From Amycolatopsis sp. GM8 (GTDB lineage Bacteria > Actinomycetota > Actinomycetes > Mycobacteriales > Pseudonocardiaceae), in the NCBI RefSeq assembly GCF_021653975.1, contig NZ_JAJKFK010000006.1, positions 467,634-531,633 on the forward strand: DNA of 64,000 bases, given 5' to 3'. The position numbers and the translations under genes are program-made. Position 1 is the first letter of the stretch, and the number at the start of each line of letters is the position of its first letter. This document shows, piece by piece, positions 27,342 to 37,598 of the stretch. The notes under the pieces were generated by a model. That model did no database searches, had not been told where the DNA came from, and saw nothing but the letters and a program-made list of their open reading frames with translations.

Positions 27342-30300
27342 CCCCGGAGAACACCGTCGAGGGCGCAGGCCCCGAGATCGCGATCGTCGGCATGTCCGGC
27401 AGTTTTCCCGGCGCGCGCGACGTCGGAGGCTTGTGGGCCAACCTGCTCGCGGGGACGGAGGGAATCTCGCGGTTCACCGAGGACGAGCTGCGCGCGGCGG
27501 GGGTGTCCGAAGAGCTGCTCGCCGATCCCGCCTATGTGCGGGCCGGTGCCGTGCTCGACGACATCGACCAGTTCGACGCCGAGTTCTTCGGCATGCCGCC
27601 CGCCGAGGCGCGCATTCTCGACCCGCAGCACCGGCTTTTCCTGGAGCACACCTGGCGGGCGCTCGAGGACGCGGGCCGCGATCCGGCCCGCTTTCCCGGT
27701 CCGATCGGTGTTTTCGGCGGCACCGCGTGGAGTGCCTACCTCACCAACAACCTGCTGACGCGCCCGGAATTGGTCGAGACCATGGGCGAGCTGGCGCTCG
27801 GGCTCGCCAACGAGAAGGACTCGCTGACCACCCGCGTCTCGCACACCCTCGGCCTGTCCGGGCCGTCGTACGCGGTGCAGAGCTTCTGCTCCACGTCACT
27901 GGTGGCGGTCGCCGCCGCCGCGACGAGCCTGGCCGGGGCCGAATGCGATCTCGCCCTCGCCGGTGGGGTTTCGGTCGCCGTGCCGCATCGCGTCGGCTAC
28001 CTGTACCAGGACGGGGGAATGACGTCTCCCGACGGTTCGTGCCGTGCCTTCGACGCGGCGGCCCAAGGCACGCCGGTGGGCAGCGGAGTCGGGGTCGTCG
28101 CGTTGCGGCGGCTGGAGGACGCCCTCGCCGACGGGGACCGGGTGTACGCGGTCATCCGCGGCTGGGCGGTCAACAACGATGCCGGGCACAAGGTCGGGTT
28201 CACCGCGCCCGGCGTGCGCGGGCAGACCGACGTCGTCCTGGAGGCGCTGGGCAGCGCGGGCCTCGGCCCGGCCGACATCGACTACGTCGAGGCGCACGGC
28301 ACCGGGACGGCGCTGGGCGACGCCGCGGAATTGGCCGCATTGCAGGAGGTGTTCCGGGGACAGCACTGCCTGCTCGGCTCGGTCAAGACGAGCGTGGGGC
28401 ACCTGGACCGCGCGGCCGGGGTCACCGGGCTGATCAAGACGGCGCTCGCGCTGCACCACGAGACGTTGCCCGCCACGCTCAACTTCGCCACCCCCAGCGA
28501 GCAGCTTCGCTACGGGGACGCGGACCTCGAAGTGGTGGGGGAACAGCGGAATTGGCCGCGGTCCGGGCGTCACCGGCACGCCGGAGTAAGCGCTTTCGGC
28601 ATCGGCGGCACGAACGCCCACGTCGTGCTCGGCGAAGCCCCCGCCGCCGCGGCCCGGCCCACCGGTACGCGGCGCCACGAGGTGCTCGTGTGGTCGGGCC
28701 GGTCCGCCGCGGCGGCGGACGACACGACCACGCGGCTCGGCACGCACCTGGCGGACGCGGACGCCGGCAAGTTCGCCGACACCGCCTACACGCTGCAGAC
28801 CGGGCGCCGGGTGTTCGAGCACCGCCGCGTGCTCGTGGCGCCGGACGCCGGGAACGCGGTGGCGGCCCTCCGCGGCGGAGAAGGTGTGCTGGCAGCCGAA
28901 CAATCGCGGCACGACCGGCCGGTGGGCTGGCTCATCGCCGGGGTGGGCGAGCAGCACCGCGGGATGGTCGCGCAGCTTTACCGCACCGAGCCGTACTTCC
29001 GCTCCGTACTCGACGAGTGCCGTGAGGGGTTGCGCGAGCACCTCGGCACGGATCCGGTCACGCCGCTCGTCGAACCGGCCGACACCCCGGCCGAGAACGG
29101 TCTGGCACGGCTGCTCGGGCGGGCCGGCGCGGGCACCACCACGCCGGAGTTCGCGACACAGCACAGCCAGCCCGCCGTCTTCGCCGTCGAGTACGCGCTC
29201 GGCAGGCAGCTGATGGCGTGGGGGATCCGGCCGGCGGTGATGGCCGGGTACAGCCTCGGCGAGTACGTCGCGGCGACGCTCGCCGGAGTGCTTTCCCTGC
29301 CCGACGCCCTGGCCCTGGTCGCCCACCGGGCGAAGCTGATCGCCGGGCTGCCCGGTGGGGTCATGGCCGCGGTCCCGCTGGCGGCGGGTGAGGTGCGCGA
29401 GCGGATCCGGGCACTGGGCCTGGGCGGGCTCGACATCGGCGCGATCAACGGTCCCGGGCTGACCGTGGTGACCGGCGAGCCGGGGGACTTCGCGGTGCTG
29501 CGCGAGGCGTTGGACGCCGCCGAGGTGCCGGTTCGGCCGCTGGACACCACGCACGCCTTCCACTCGCGGATGCTCGCGCCCATCAAGGCAGAGCTCGCCT
29601 CGTGGATCGGCGCCCACATCAGGCTCGCCCCGCCGGAGATCCCGTATGTGTCCAATGTGACCGGTGAGCTGATCACCGCGGAGCAGGCCGTCGATCCGGG
29701 GTACTGGGCCGAGCACATGTGCTCGCCCGTCGACTTCTCCGCCGCGATCGGGACCATTCTGTCCAATGAGGACATTGCGCTGCTGGAGCTGGGACCCGGC
29801 CAGTCGCTCGGGTCGATGGTGCGCACCCATCCGGCGTGCGACCGGGCGCGGTGGCCGTCGATCGTGCCCACGCTCCCCGGCGCGGACGGCAGGCCCGACG
29901 ACCTCACCGTCGCCGAGGCGCTCGGCAGGCTGTGGCTGGCCGGCGTGCCGGTCGACTGGGAGGAATACCAGGCAGGGCGCGGGCTTTCGCGGTCCGGCGC
30001 CCCCGGGTACGGCTTCCAGCGCAAGCGGTACTGGGTGGATCCGCCGGCTCAGGCCAAACCTGTCGCGGTTCCCGCGCCCGTTCCGGAAGCACCCGCGGGG
30101 CCGCGGCTTCTGCGGCAGCAGTGGCGGGTCGCGCCGGGAACCGGGACCGCGCGGGACGCGGTCGTCGTGCTGCTGGCCGACGTGGGCGGCGTCGCGGAGC
30201 GGGTCCGCGGCGAGCGGGTCGTCACGGTACGGCGTGCCGATTCCTTCTCGGTACGGGGAACCGAGTTCACCCTCGACCCGGGTGACCCGGACGGGTACCA

Positions 30301-33300
30301 GGCGCTGCTTTCCCAGCTGACCGTAAGTCACCCCGGACGAGAGCTCGCCTTCTGTCTACTGTGGACACTCGATGAGCCCGGCGCCGGTGGTGTGCTGGAG
30401 GTCGGCCGGCTCGTGGCGGCCCTCGACGCGTCTGGTCTCGACCAGACGCGCGTGTTGGTGGCGACCCGTGGTGCCGGCGCCGTGCGCGTCAGTGACGAGA
30501 CCGTGCCGGAACAGGCCGCGATCACCCCGGCGTGTCTGGTGGCGCGCCAGGAACAGAGCGGGCTGGACATCCGCACGATCGACCTGGACCCGCTCTCCAC
30601 CGACCCGGCGCAGGACGCCTCCGCGGTGTCGCGGGAAATCGGGCTCGCCGAGACGGCCGCCGCCGTCGCGTACCGGGACGGAAAGCGCTTTCTCCCCGAT
30701 TACGTTTCCGCGGAAGCCGGCGGGCCCGCGCTCACCCGGGTGCGGCGCGGCGGGACCTACCTGATCACGGGCGGCCTCGGTGACGTCGGCCTGCTGGTCG
30801 CCGGCCACCTGGCCGATGCCGGTGCGCGGCGGGTGGTGCTGACCAGCAGGCGCGGCGTGGACGCGTCACCGGAGCGGGCCGAGGCGGTGCGGAAGCTGCG
30901 CGAGTCCGGAGTGGACGTGAGCGCGCCGCCCGTCGACGTCACGGACCTGGCCGCCATGCGCGCGCTGGTCGATGGGCTCGTCGCCGACGGGGGCACGCTC
31001 GACGGTGTCGTGCACGCCGCGGGCGAGACAGACCTGTCCGCACTTCAGCCGTTGCGTGAGCTGACACCGGAGCTGCTCGGGCGGCAGTTCGCCGCGAAGG
31101 TCGACGGTGCCCGGGTGCTGGAGGAGGTGCTCGCCGGGCTGCCGCTGGAACGGCGTCCGGAGTTCTGCCTGGTGTTCTCGTCGACTTCGGCGGTGCTCGG
31201 CGGGGTCGGGTTCGCCCCGTACGCGGCGGCCAACGCGGCGCTGGGGGCGCTGGCCCGGCAGCACGCCGAGGCCGGCGATCCGACGCGGTGGATCGCCGCG
31301 GCGTGGGACACGTGGGAGCCGACGGTAGCCCGGCTCGCCGGTGGTTTCGGCGCTTCGATGGCGCAGTACTCGATGACCGCCGCCGAGTCACTGGCCGCCT
31401 TCGACCGGGTCCTCGCGTGCCCCGAGTCGTTCGTGCTCGTCCTGGTCGGCGACGTCGAAACCCGTTCTGCCGCAAGCACGACGCCGAGCGTGCCGCGGGT
31501 GACGGGTGGTGACCGGCCCGATCTGCCGCAGCCGTACCTGCCGCCGCGGACCGCCACGGAGCGCACCCTGGCCGGGCTGTGGAGCGAGCTGCTCGGCATC
31601 GAGCGGATCGGGGTCGCCGACAACTTCTTCGATCTCGGCGGCAGTTCCCTGCTCGGCCTGCAGCTGGTCGGTTCGCTCAAGAAGAAGTTCGACCGGGCCG
31701 TCTCGCCGGTGACGTTGTTCGAAGCACCGACGGTCCGCGCACTGGCCGAATACCTGGACGATGCGACACCCGTGCGGGCGCAGGCCCCGGTCCGGGCCGT
31801 GTCGTCGCCCACCGCCGAGGACACCGACGGGCGCATCGCGATCGTCGGCATGGCGGGACGCTTCCCGGGCGCCGGTGACGTCGCCGGCCTCTGGCGCAAC
31901 CTGCTCGAAGCACGCGAGACCATCAGCTTCTTCACCGAGGACGAGCTGGTCGCTTCCGGCGTGTCACGCGATCTCGCGCGGCACCCGGACTACGTGCCCG
32001 CGCGGCCGGTACTGGACGAGGTGCGCGGGTTCGACGCCGGGTTCTTCGGCTTCAGCCCGCGGGCGGCCACGATGACCGACCCCCAGCAGCGCCTGTTCCT
32101 GGAGGTCTGCTGGGAGGCGATGGAGCACGCCGGGTACGCGACCCCGCAGGGCCGTGGCCGGGTCGGCGTCTACGGCGGCTGCAACCTCAGCACCTACCTG
32201 CTGTCGCGGTACCAGCACCTGCGGGACGAGGAGCAGGCCGGCGACCACGAGGTGGTGATGGGCAACGACAAGGACGCGCTCACCACCACCGTGTCCTACC
32301 TGTTCGACCTCGGTGGCCCGAGTGTCGCGGTCCAGACCTTCTGCTCCACGTCGCTGGTCGCCGTGCACCTGGCCGTGCGCAGCCTGCGCGCGGGGGAGTG
32401 CGAGATGGCGCTGGCCGGCGGCGTGTCGGTGCGGGTGCCGGACCGGGTCGGGCACCTGTACGAGCCCGGCGGGATGGGCTCGCCGGACGGGCACGTCCGC
32501 GCCTTCGACGCCGACGCCCACGGCAGCATGTTCGGCGACGGCGCGGCCGTCGTGATGCTCAAGCCGCTGGCCGCCGCACTGCGCGACGGCGACACCGTGT
32601 GGGCCGTCGTCCGCGGTTCGGCGATGAACAACGACGGCGCGCTCAAGGTCAGCTACACCGCGCCCAGCGTGGCCGGGCAGGCCAGGGTGATCGAGGACGC
32701 GATGGCCGACGCGGGCGTCTCCGCCGGAGACGTCGGTTTCGTCGAAGCGCACGGGACGGGGACCGAACTCGGTGACCCCATCGAGGTCGCCGCCCTCACT
32801 CGCGCCTTCGGCGGCGGGCTGGCCCCGGGCTCGTGCGTGCTGGGTTCGGCCAAGACGAACGTCGGGCACCTCGACCGCGCCGCCGGGGTCACCGGGCTGA
32901 TCAAGGCGGCGCTCACCGTGCGCACCGGGCTGATCCCGCCGACGCTGCACTTCCGCGAGCCGAACCCGAAGATCGACTTCGCGGACGGGCCGTTCGCGGT
33001 GAGCCCGGAACTGGTCGAGTGGCCCTCGGGGCGGCCCCGTATCGCGGGCGTCAGCTCGCTCGGCATGGGCGGCACCAACGTGCACGTCGTCGTCGAGGCG
33101 CCACCGCGGGCCGCGGTCGTCACGACGGACCCGGCCGAGTCACGCCGGATGCACATGGTGCCGGTCTCGGCCGCCAGCGACGCCGCGGTGGACGAGACGC
33201 TCGGGCGGCTGCGTGCGGCCCTCGAAGAACCGGACGCGCCGCGGGTGGCCGATGTCGCCTACACGCTGCAAGTGGGTCGGAAGACTTTCCCGCACCGCCG

Positions 33301-36300
33301 CGCCGTGGTGTCCTCCGGGACCGGCGAGCTGACCGCGAGTCTCGCGGGGCGGCCGGGCGCGCCGGCGCCGTTGCGGCGGACCGACCCGATGGCGGGCCGC
33401 CGAGTCGCGTTCGTGTTCGCCGGAGCGGGCGAACACCACCTGGGCATGGTCACCGAGCTGTATCGGCGCGAACCCGTTTTCCGCGCCGCGTTTGATGAAT
33501 GTGCCACGGAATTACCCGGTGTCGACCTCGTCGGACTCCTCGCCGGTGCGCGGCACCCAGGTGGGGCGGATCCGCGTGCCGACGAGCTGCGTCGCCCCGA
33601 GGTCGCTGAGCCCGCGGCGTTCGCCACCGAGTACGCCCTCGCCCGCACGATGCAGGCGTGGGGCGTGCAACCGGAGATCATGCTCGGCTACAGCCTCGGC
33701 GAGTACGTCGCCGCGTGCCTCGCGGACGTCTTTTCCTTGCGCGACGCGATGAAGTTGATCGCCCACCGGGCGGCGCTGGTCGCGGGACAACCGGGAGCCG
33801 CGCTTGCGGTGCCGCTGCCGGTCGAGGAGCTGGAAGAGCGGTTCGGTGATCTGGAAGGGCAAGTGCTCGACCTGGCTGTCCACAGTGGACCGAGGACGGT
33901 CGTGGTCTCCGGTGCTGAGGAGGCAGTCGCCGCGCTGGCCGATCGGCTGACTGGTGCGCAGGTCGCTTGCCGGCGGCTGGAGACGAGCCACGCGTTCCAC
34001 TCCAGGTCGCTCACCGGTCCCGCCGCCGAGCTGCCGGCCTGGATCCGCGACAACATCACGCTGTCGCCGCCGTCGATACCGTTCATCTCGAACGTCACCG
34101 GGCAGCCCGCCGACGCCGCCCTCGTGTGCGACCCCGGTTACTGGGCCCGGCAGCTGCGCGAAACCGTGCGGTTCGCCGACGGGGTGAACCGGCTGCTGGC
34201 CGATCCCGAGCTCGCCGTGCTGGAGGTCGGCCCCGGACAGTCGCTGGGCGCGCTGGTCCGCGGCCACGACTGCCCGCGTGAGCGGTGGCCGCTGATCGTG
34301 GCCACGCTCCCCGCCGCCAACGACCGCAGGGCCGACGACGAGGTGCTGACCGACGCGCTCGCCCGGTTCTGGCTGTGCGGGGTGGATCTCGACTGGTCCG
34401 CTTACCACGCAGGCGGCTCCGGCCGCGTGCCGCTGCCCACCTATCCGTTCCAGCGCCAGGAATACTGGCTGCCCGAACCGGAACCGGTAGTGCGGGAACG
34501 ACCGGAGCCGGGGGAGCCGGACGGGCTGTTCGAGACGATCACCGCGACGCCGCGCCTGCCCGAGGAAGAGTGGCTGCACGTCCCGGTGTGGCGCGGGAAG
34601 CCGGCCGCCGCGCGGACCCGCGACGCGGCGGGGCTGTGGCTCGTCTTCCGCCGCGACGAGGCCGAGGACGAAGCGCTGGCCAAGGCGCTCGCCGACGCCG
34701 GAGCGGACATCGTCACCGTGCGGCCGGGCGACGAGTTCGGCGGCGATCCCGGCGGTGGCTTCACGGTGCGGCCCGGGGTGCGCGAGGACACCGCCGCCCT
34801 GCTGGCGCGGCTGCGGGACGAACACCGCCTCCCGCAGCGGGTCCTGCACCTGTGGACGCTCACCGGCGCCCCGGGCGAGCACGAGGAGGGCCGCACGGTC
34901 GACCTGGGCCTGCGCACCCTCGTCGCCTTTGCCCGCGCCGCAAGGGAAAACGGGCTCGCCGGCTGGTCGCTCGACATCGTGACCTCCGCGACCCAGCAGG
35001 TCCTCGGCACGGAGCGGATCCGGCCGGAATGGGCCACGCTCGCCGGGCCACTGAGGGTGATCCCGCTGGAGTACCCGGACGTGCGCACCCGGCTGATCGA
35101 CCTGGAGGTACCGGAGATCATGGGCGGGGCGGCGGCGGTGGTGGCCGAGCTGCTGACCTCGCCGGACGAGCAGGTGGTCGCGGTGCGCGGCGGACAGCGC
35201 TGGGTTCCCGGCTACGAGCGCGTTCCCGCGCCGCCGGCCGGCGGCCACCCGTTGCGAGAGGAGGGCGTGTACCTCATCACCGGTGGCCTCGGCGGCATCG
35301 GGCTCGCCATGGCCGAGCGCCTCGCCCGTGATTGCCGGGCGCGACTGGTGTTGCTGGGCCGCAGCGGATTGCCACCGCGGGACGAGTGGCCTGCCGTCCT
35401 CGCTGGGCACTCCCCGCAGTCGCGTGACCGGGTCGCGGCGGTCCTGGCGCTGGAGGAGCTGGGCGCCGAGGTCGAGATCGTCGCCGGCGACGTCAGCCGC
35501 GACGAGGACGTCCAGCGTGCCGTGGACGTGGCGTTCAGCCGCTTCGGCGCGCTGCACGGAGTGCTCCACGCCGCGGGAGTCCCGGCCATCGGGCTGATGC
35601 AGTTCAAGGACCCCACCGAACTGGATCCCGTGCTGGCGCCCAAGATCGCGGGCACCCAGGCGCTGGCCCGCGCGTTGCGGCTCGGCCACCCGGGCGAGGT
35701 CCCACTGGACTTCCTGGTGCTGTTCTCCTCGATCACGTCGATCACCGGCGGCGGCCCCGGGCAGGTCGATTACTGCGCGGCCAACGCTTTCCTCGACTCC
35801 TACGCCCGTCAGCTGTCGGCGCCGGGCCGCCCGGTGGTCGCGGTCGGCTGGGGCGAGTGGACGTGGAACGCGTGGGAACGCGGTCTCGAAGGCTACGACG
35901 AGGCGTTGCGGGACTTCTTCCGCGCCAACAGGGCGAAGTTCGGCATCACCTTCGACGAGGGCTGGCGCTCATTGCTGCGAGTACTCGCCACCGGCCTCCC
36001 GCACGCCGTCGTGTCCACACAGGACTTCACGAAAATCGCCGAGCTGAGCCGGAATTTCACCGTCGACACCGTCAGCGAGCCGATCGCGAAGCCGGCTGCC
36101 CACGCCGAAGCGGAGCCGGTGCACCTGCACCCACGGCCGTCGCTGAGCACCCCGTTCGAGCCGCCCTCGGCAGGCACCGAGGAAGCGATCGCAGGTGTCT
36201 GGTCGCGGTTGCTGAAGATCGAGCGGATCGGTGCCCGCGACGACTTCTTCGAACTGGGCGGGCATTCCCTGCTGGCCACCCAGCTCGTGGCCCGGCTCGC

Positions 36301-36397
36301 CCGGGAGCTCTCGGTCACCGTGCCGGTCACGACGCTGCTGGAGCGGCCGACCGTCCGGCAGCTGGCCGAGGCACTGACCGCCGATTCGCACACCTGA
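27338..36397 (+). CDS. Type I polyketide synthase, modules 2 and 3 (KS-AT-KR-ACP twice)
   Basis: 3019 residues from GTG 27338, overlapping the stop of the first PKS (GTGA). Module 2: KS (Cys184 in FCSTSLVA), AT (Ser639 in GYSLGEY, HAFH 739-742), KR (TGGLGDVG, Tyr1295 in PYAAAN), ACP (Ser1437 in LGGSSL). Module 3: KS (Cys1669), AT (Ser2119, HAFH 2218-2221), KR (TGGLGGIG, Tyr2812 in DYCAAN), ACP (Ser2977 in LGGHSL). The KS histidine motifs EAHGTGT and VGHLDRAAG are intact in both. All KRs appear active and there is no DH, so every extension should leave a hydroxyl. There is no terminal thioesterase or condensation domain, so the chain is handed to separate proteins. Both ATs lack the GQG glutamine (GVGEQH, GAGEHH), as in module 1. 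Confidence 0.94.
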   Translation: MTPENTVEGAGPEIAIVGMSGSFPGARDVGGLWANLLAGTEGISRFTEDELRAAGVSEELLADPAYVRAGAVLDDIDQFDAEFFGMPPAEARILDPQHRLFLEHTWRALEDAGRDPARFPGPIGVFGGTAWSAYLTNNLLTRPELVETMGELALGLANEKDSLTTRVSHTLGLSGPSYAVQSFCSTSLVAVAAAATSLAGAECDLALAGGVSVAVPHRVGYLYQDGGMTSPDGSCRAFDAAAQGTPVGSGVGVVALRRLEDALADGDRVYAVIRGWAVNNDAGHKVGFTAPGVRGQTDVVLEALGSAGLGPADIDYVEAHGTGTALGDAAELAALQEVFRGQHCLLGSVKTSVGHLDRAAGVTGLIKTALALHHETLPATLNFATPSEQLRYGDADLEVVGEQRNWPRSGRHRHAGVSAFGIGGTNAHVVLGEAPAAAARPTGTRRHEVLVWSGRSAAAADDTTTRLGTHLADADAGKFADTAYTLQTGRRVFEHRRVLVAPDAGNAVAALRGGEGVLAAEQSRHDRPVGWLIAGVGEQHRGMVAQLYRTEPYFRSVLDECREGLREHLGTDPVTPLVEPADTPAENGLARLLGRAGAGTTTPEFATQHSQPAVFAVEYALGRQLMAWGIRPAVMAGYSLGEYVAATLAGVLSLPDALALVAHRAKLIAGLPGGVMAAVPLAAGEVRERIRALGLGGLDIGAINGPGLTVVTGEPGDFAVLREALDAAEVPVRPLDTTHAFHSRMLAPIKAELASWIGAHIRLAPPEIPYVSNVTGELITAEQAVDPGYWAEHMCSPVDFSAAIGTILSNEDIALLELGPGQSLGSMVRTHPACDRARWPSIVPTLPGADGRPDDLTVAEALGRLWLAGVPVDWEEYQAGRGLSRSGAPGYGFQRKRYWVDPPAQAKPVAVPAPVPEAPAGPRLLRQQWRVAPGTGTARDAVVVLLADVGGVAERVRGERVVTVRRADSFSVRGTEFTLDPGDPDGYQALLSQLTVSHPGRELAFCLLWTLDEPGAGGVLEVGRLVAALDASGLDQTRVLVATRGAGAVRVSDETVPEQAAITPACLVARQEQSGLDIRTIDLDPLSTDPAQDASAVSREIGLAETAAAVAYRDGKRFLPDYVSAEAGGPALTRVRRGGTYLITGGLGDVGLLVAGHLADAGARRVVLTSRRGVDASPERAEAVRKLRESGVDVSAPPVDVTDLAAMRALVDGLVADGGTLDGVVHAAGETDLSALQPLRELTPELLGRQFAAKVDGARVLEEVLAGLPLERRPEFCLVFSSTSAVLGGVGFAPYAAANAALGALARQHAEAGDPTRWIAAAWDTWEPTVARLAGGFGASMAQYSMTAAESLAAFDRVLACPESFVLVLVGDVETRSAASTTPSVPRVTGGDRPDLPQPYLPPRTATERTLAGLWSELLGIERIGVADNFFDLGGSSLLGLQLVGSLKKKFDRAVSPVTLFEAPTVRALAEYLDDATPVRAQAPVRAVSSPTAEDTDGRIAIVGMAGRFPGAGDVAGLWRNLLEARETISFFTEDELVASGVSRDLARHPDYVPARPVLDEVRGFDAGFFGFSPRAATMTDPQQRLFLEVCWEAMEHAGYATPQGRGRVGVYGGCNLSTYLLSRYQHLRDEEQAGDHEVVMGNDKDALTTTVSYLFDLGGPSVAVQTFCSTSLVAVHLAVRSLRAGECEMALAGGVSVRVPDRVGHLYEPGGMGSPDGHVRAFDADAHGSMFGDGAAVVMLKPLAAALRDGDTVWAVVRGSAMNNDGALKVSYTAPSVAGQARVIEDAMADAGVSAGDVGFVEAHGTGTELGDPIEVAALTRAFGGGLAPGSCVLGSAKTNVGHLDRAAGVTGLIKAALTVRTGLIPPTLHFREPNPKIDFADGPFAVSPELVEWPSGRPRIAGVSSLGMGGTNVHVVVEAPPRAAVVTTDPAESRRMHMVPVSAASDAAVDETLGRLRAALEEPDAPRVADVAYTLQVGRKTFPHRRAVVSSGTGELTASLAGRPGAPAPLRRTDPMAGRRVAFVFAGAGEHHLGMVTELYRREPVFRAAFDECATELPGVDLVGLLAGARHPGGADPRADELRRPEVAEPAAFATEYALARTMQAWGVQPEIMLGYSLGEYVAACLADVFSLRDAMKLIAHRAALVAGQPGAALAVPLPVEELEERFGDLEGQVLDLAVHSGPRTVVVSGAEEAVAALADRLTGAQVACRRLETSHAFHSRSLTGPAAELPAWIRDNITLSPPSIPFISNVTGQPADAALVCDPGYWARQLRETVRFADGVNRLLADPELAVLEVGPGQSLGALVRGHDCPRERWPLIVATLPAANDRRADDEVLTDALARFWLCGVDLDWSAYHAGGSGRVPLPTYPFQRQEYWLPEPEPVVRERPEPGEPDGLFETITATPRLPEEEWLHVPVWRGKPAAARTRDAAGLWLVFRRDEAEDEALAKALADAGADIVTVRPGDEFGGDPGGGFTVRPGVREDTAALLARLRDEHRLPQRVLHLWTLTGAPGEHEEGRTVDLGLRTLVAFARAARENGLAGWSLDIVTSATQQVLGTERIRPEWATLAGPLRVIPLEYPDVRTRLIDLEVPEIMGGAAAVVAELLTSPDEQVVAVRGGQRWVPGYERVPAPPAGGHPLREEGVYLITGGLGGIGLAMAERLARDCRARLVLLGRSGLPPRDEWPAVLAGHSPQSRDRVAAVLALEELGAEVEIVAGDVSRDEDVQRAVDVAFSRFGALHGVLHAAGVPAIGLMQFKDPTELDPVLAPKIAGTQALARALRLGHPGEVPLDFLVLFSSITSITGGGPGQVDYCAANAFLDSYARQLSAPGRPVVAVGWGEWTWNAWERGLEGYDEALRDFFRANRAKFGITFDEGWRSLLRVLATGLPHAVVSTQDFTKIAELSRNFTVDTVSEPIAKPAAHAEAEPVHLHPRPSLSTPFEPPSAGTEEAIAGVWSRLLKIERIGARDDFFELGGHSLLATQLVARLARELSVTVPVTTLLERPTVRQLAEALTADSHT

Positions 36398-36412
36398 GAA
36401 AGGGAGGACCTG

Positions 36413-37309
36413 ATGACCGTGGTTGGCGTCGCCGGTGCCGGCGTGATGGGGACGGGCGTGGCCCGCAACCTGGCGCAGACCGGACACCGCGTCGTGCTCG
36501 TGGACACCGAGCAGACGGCACTGGACCGGGCGCTGGAAACGATCGAACGGGAGTGCCGCCTGAGCGGGCTCATGGGCGGGCCCAAAGTGGACGCCGCGAC
36601 CGTCCTCGCGGCGATCGAGCCGTCGGTGTCGGCCGAACCGCTGGCCGGGGCCGGGATCGTCATCGAGAACATCACCGAGAACTGGGACCGCAAGCGCGCG
36701 CTGTACGCGGAGCTCGACCGCATCTGTCCACAAGAGACGGTCTTCGTCGTCAACACCTCCGCCATCCCGATCACCACCGTGGCCGGCGCGACGAGCCGGC
36801 CGGAGCGGGTGATCGGGGTGCACTTCATGAACCCGGTCCCGATGAAGACCGCCGTCGAGCTGATCCCCGGCGTGCACACCTCGCCGGAAACCATCCTCCG
36901 CACCCGGAAACTGTTGCAGGACATGGGAAAGAAGCCCCTAGAGGTCAAGGACTCGTGCGGGTTCGTGTCCAACCGGGTACTCATGCTCACCGTGAACGAG
37001 GCGGCGTTCCTCGTACACGAAGGCGTCGCGACGGCGGAGACCGTCGACGACGTGTTCCGCAGCTGCTTCGGGCATCCCATGGGGCCGCTCGAAACGGCCG
37101 ACCTCATCGGCGTCGACACGATCCTCTACAGCGTCGAGGTGCTCTACGAGCACTACGCCGACAGCAAGTACCGCCCTTGCCCGCTGCTGCGGCAGATGAC
37201 CGACGCCGGCCTGCACGGGCGCAAGAGCGGGCGGGGCTTCTACACCTACGAACAGCCGATCACCAGTACCGCGGGCGAGCACGTGACGAGCGGCGCCGCG
37301 TCCGCGTGA
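36413..37309 (+). CDS. 3-hydroxyacyl-CoA dehydrogenase-like enzyme of hydroxymalonyl-ACP synthesis
   Basis: 298 residues, ATG 36413 with GGGAGGACC upstream. It has the N-terminal NAD-binding Rossmann motif GVAGAGVMGTGVARNL, the catalytic region VIGVHFMNPVPMKTAVELI with the conserved His, and the C-terminal dimerisation domain (GFVSNRVLML; HPMGPLETADLIG; GRGFYTY). In methoxymalonyl- and hydroxymalonyl-ACP pathways the equivalent enzyme oxidises the C3 hydroxyl of glyceryl-ACP toward the aldehyde level. It is immediately followed by the dedicated ACP, acyl-CoA dehydrogenase and FkbH genes, which fixes its role by context; alone it could be read as a 3-hydroxybutyryl-CoA dehydrogenase. Confidence 0.88.
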   Translation: MTVVGVAGAGVMGTGVARNLAQTGHRVVLVDTEQTALDRALETIERECRLSGLMGGPKVDAATVLAAIEPSVSAEPLAGAGIVIENITENWDRKRALYAELDRICPQETVFVVNTSAIPITTVAGATSRPERVIGVHFMNPVPMKTAVELIPGVHTSPETILRTRKLLQDMGKKPLEVKDSCGFVSNRVLMLTVNEAAFLVHEGVATAETVDDVFRSCFGHPMGPLETADLIGVDTILYSVEVLYEHYADSKYRPCPLLRQMTDAGLHGRKSGRGFYTYEQPITSTAGEHVTSGAASA

Positions 37310-37346
37310 AGCGGGCGCCGTCCGCTTCCGAGGAAAGGAGACTGTC

Positions 37347-37598
37347 ATGTCCGACACGACGGCGGGGAAGATCCGTGATTTCATCACCGGTCGTTTCCCC
37401 ACGGTCCGGTTCACCGACGAGGAGGACATCTTCTCGCTCGGGTTCGTCAACTCCCTCTTCGCGATGGAGCTGGTGATGCACATCGAGAAGACGTTCGGGG
37501 CGACCATCCCGAACGACGAGTTGCAGATCGACAACTTCCGTTCGGTCACCTCGATGACCGGGCTGGTCGGCCGCCTGAGCCCGGCCGGGGTCTCGTGA
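37347..37598 (+). CDS. Discrete acyl carrier protein for glyceryl/hydroxymalonyl units
   Basis: 83 residues, ATG 37347 with GGAAAGGAG upstream. A small free-standing carrier with phosphopantetheine serine in LGFVNSLFAMELVMHIE, the pattern found in the ACPs of methoxymalonyl-, hydroxymalonyl- and aminomalonyl-ACP pathways (FVNSLF.MELV), distinct from the LGGxSL carriers of the PKS modules. It should receive a glyceryl group from the FkbH protein and carry it through the two oxidations. Its stop overlaps the acyl-CoA dehydrogenase start (GTGA). Confidence 0.92.
   Translation: MSDTTAGKIRDFITGRFPTVRFTDEEDIFSLGFVNSLFAMELVMHIEKTFGATIPNDELQIDNFRSVTSMTGLVGRLSPAGVS

Noticed and set aside
22449..36397. 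Modules with inactive KS or KR
   Set aside because: Catalytic Cys and both His motifs are intact in all KS domains and the Tyr and cofactor motifs are present in all three KRs.
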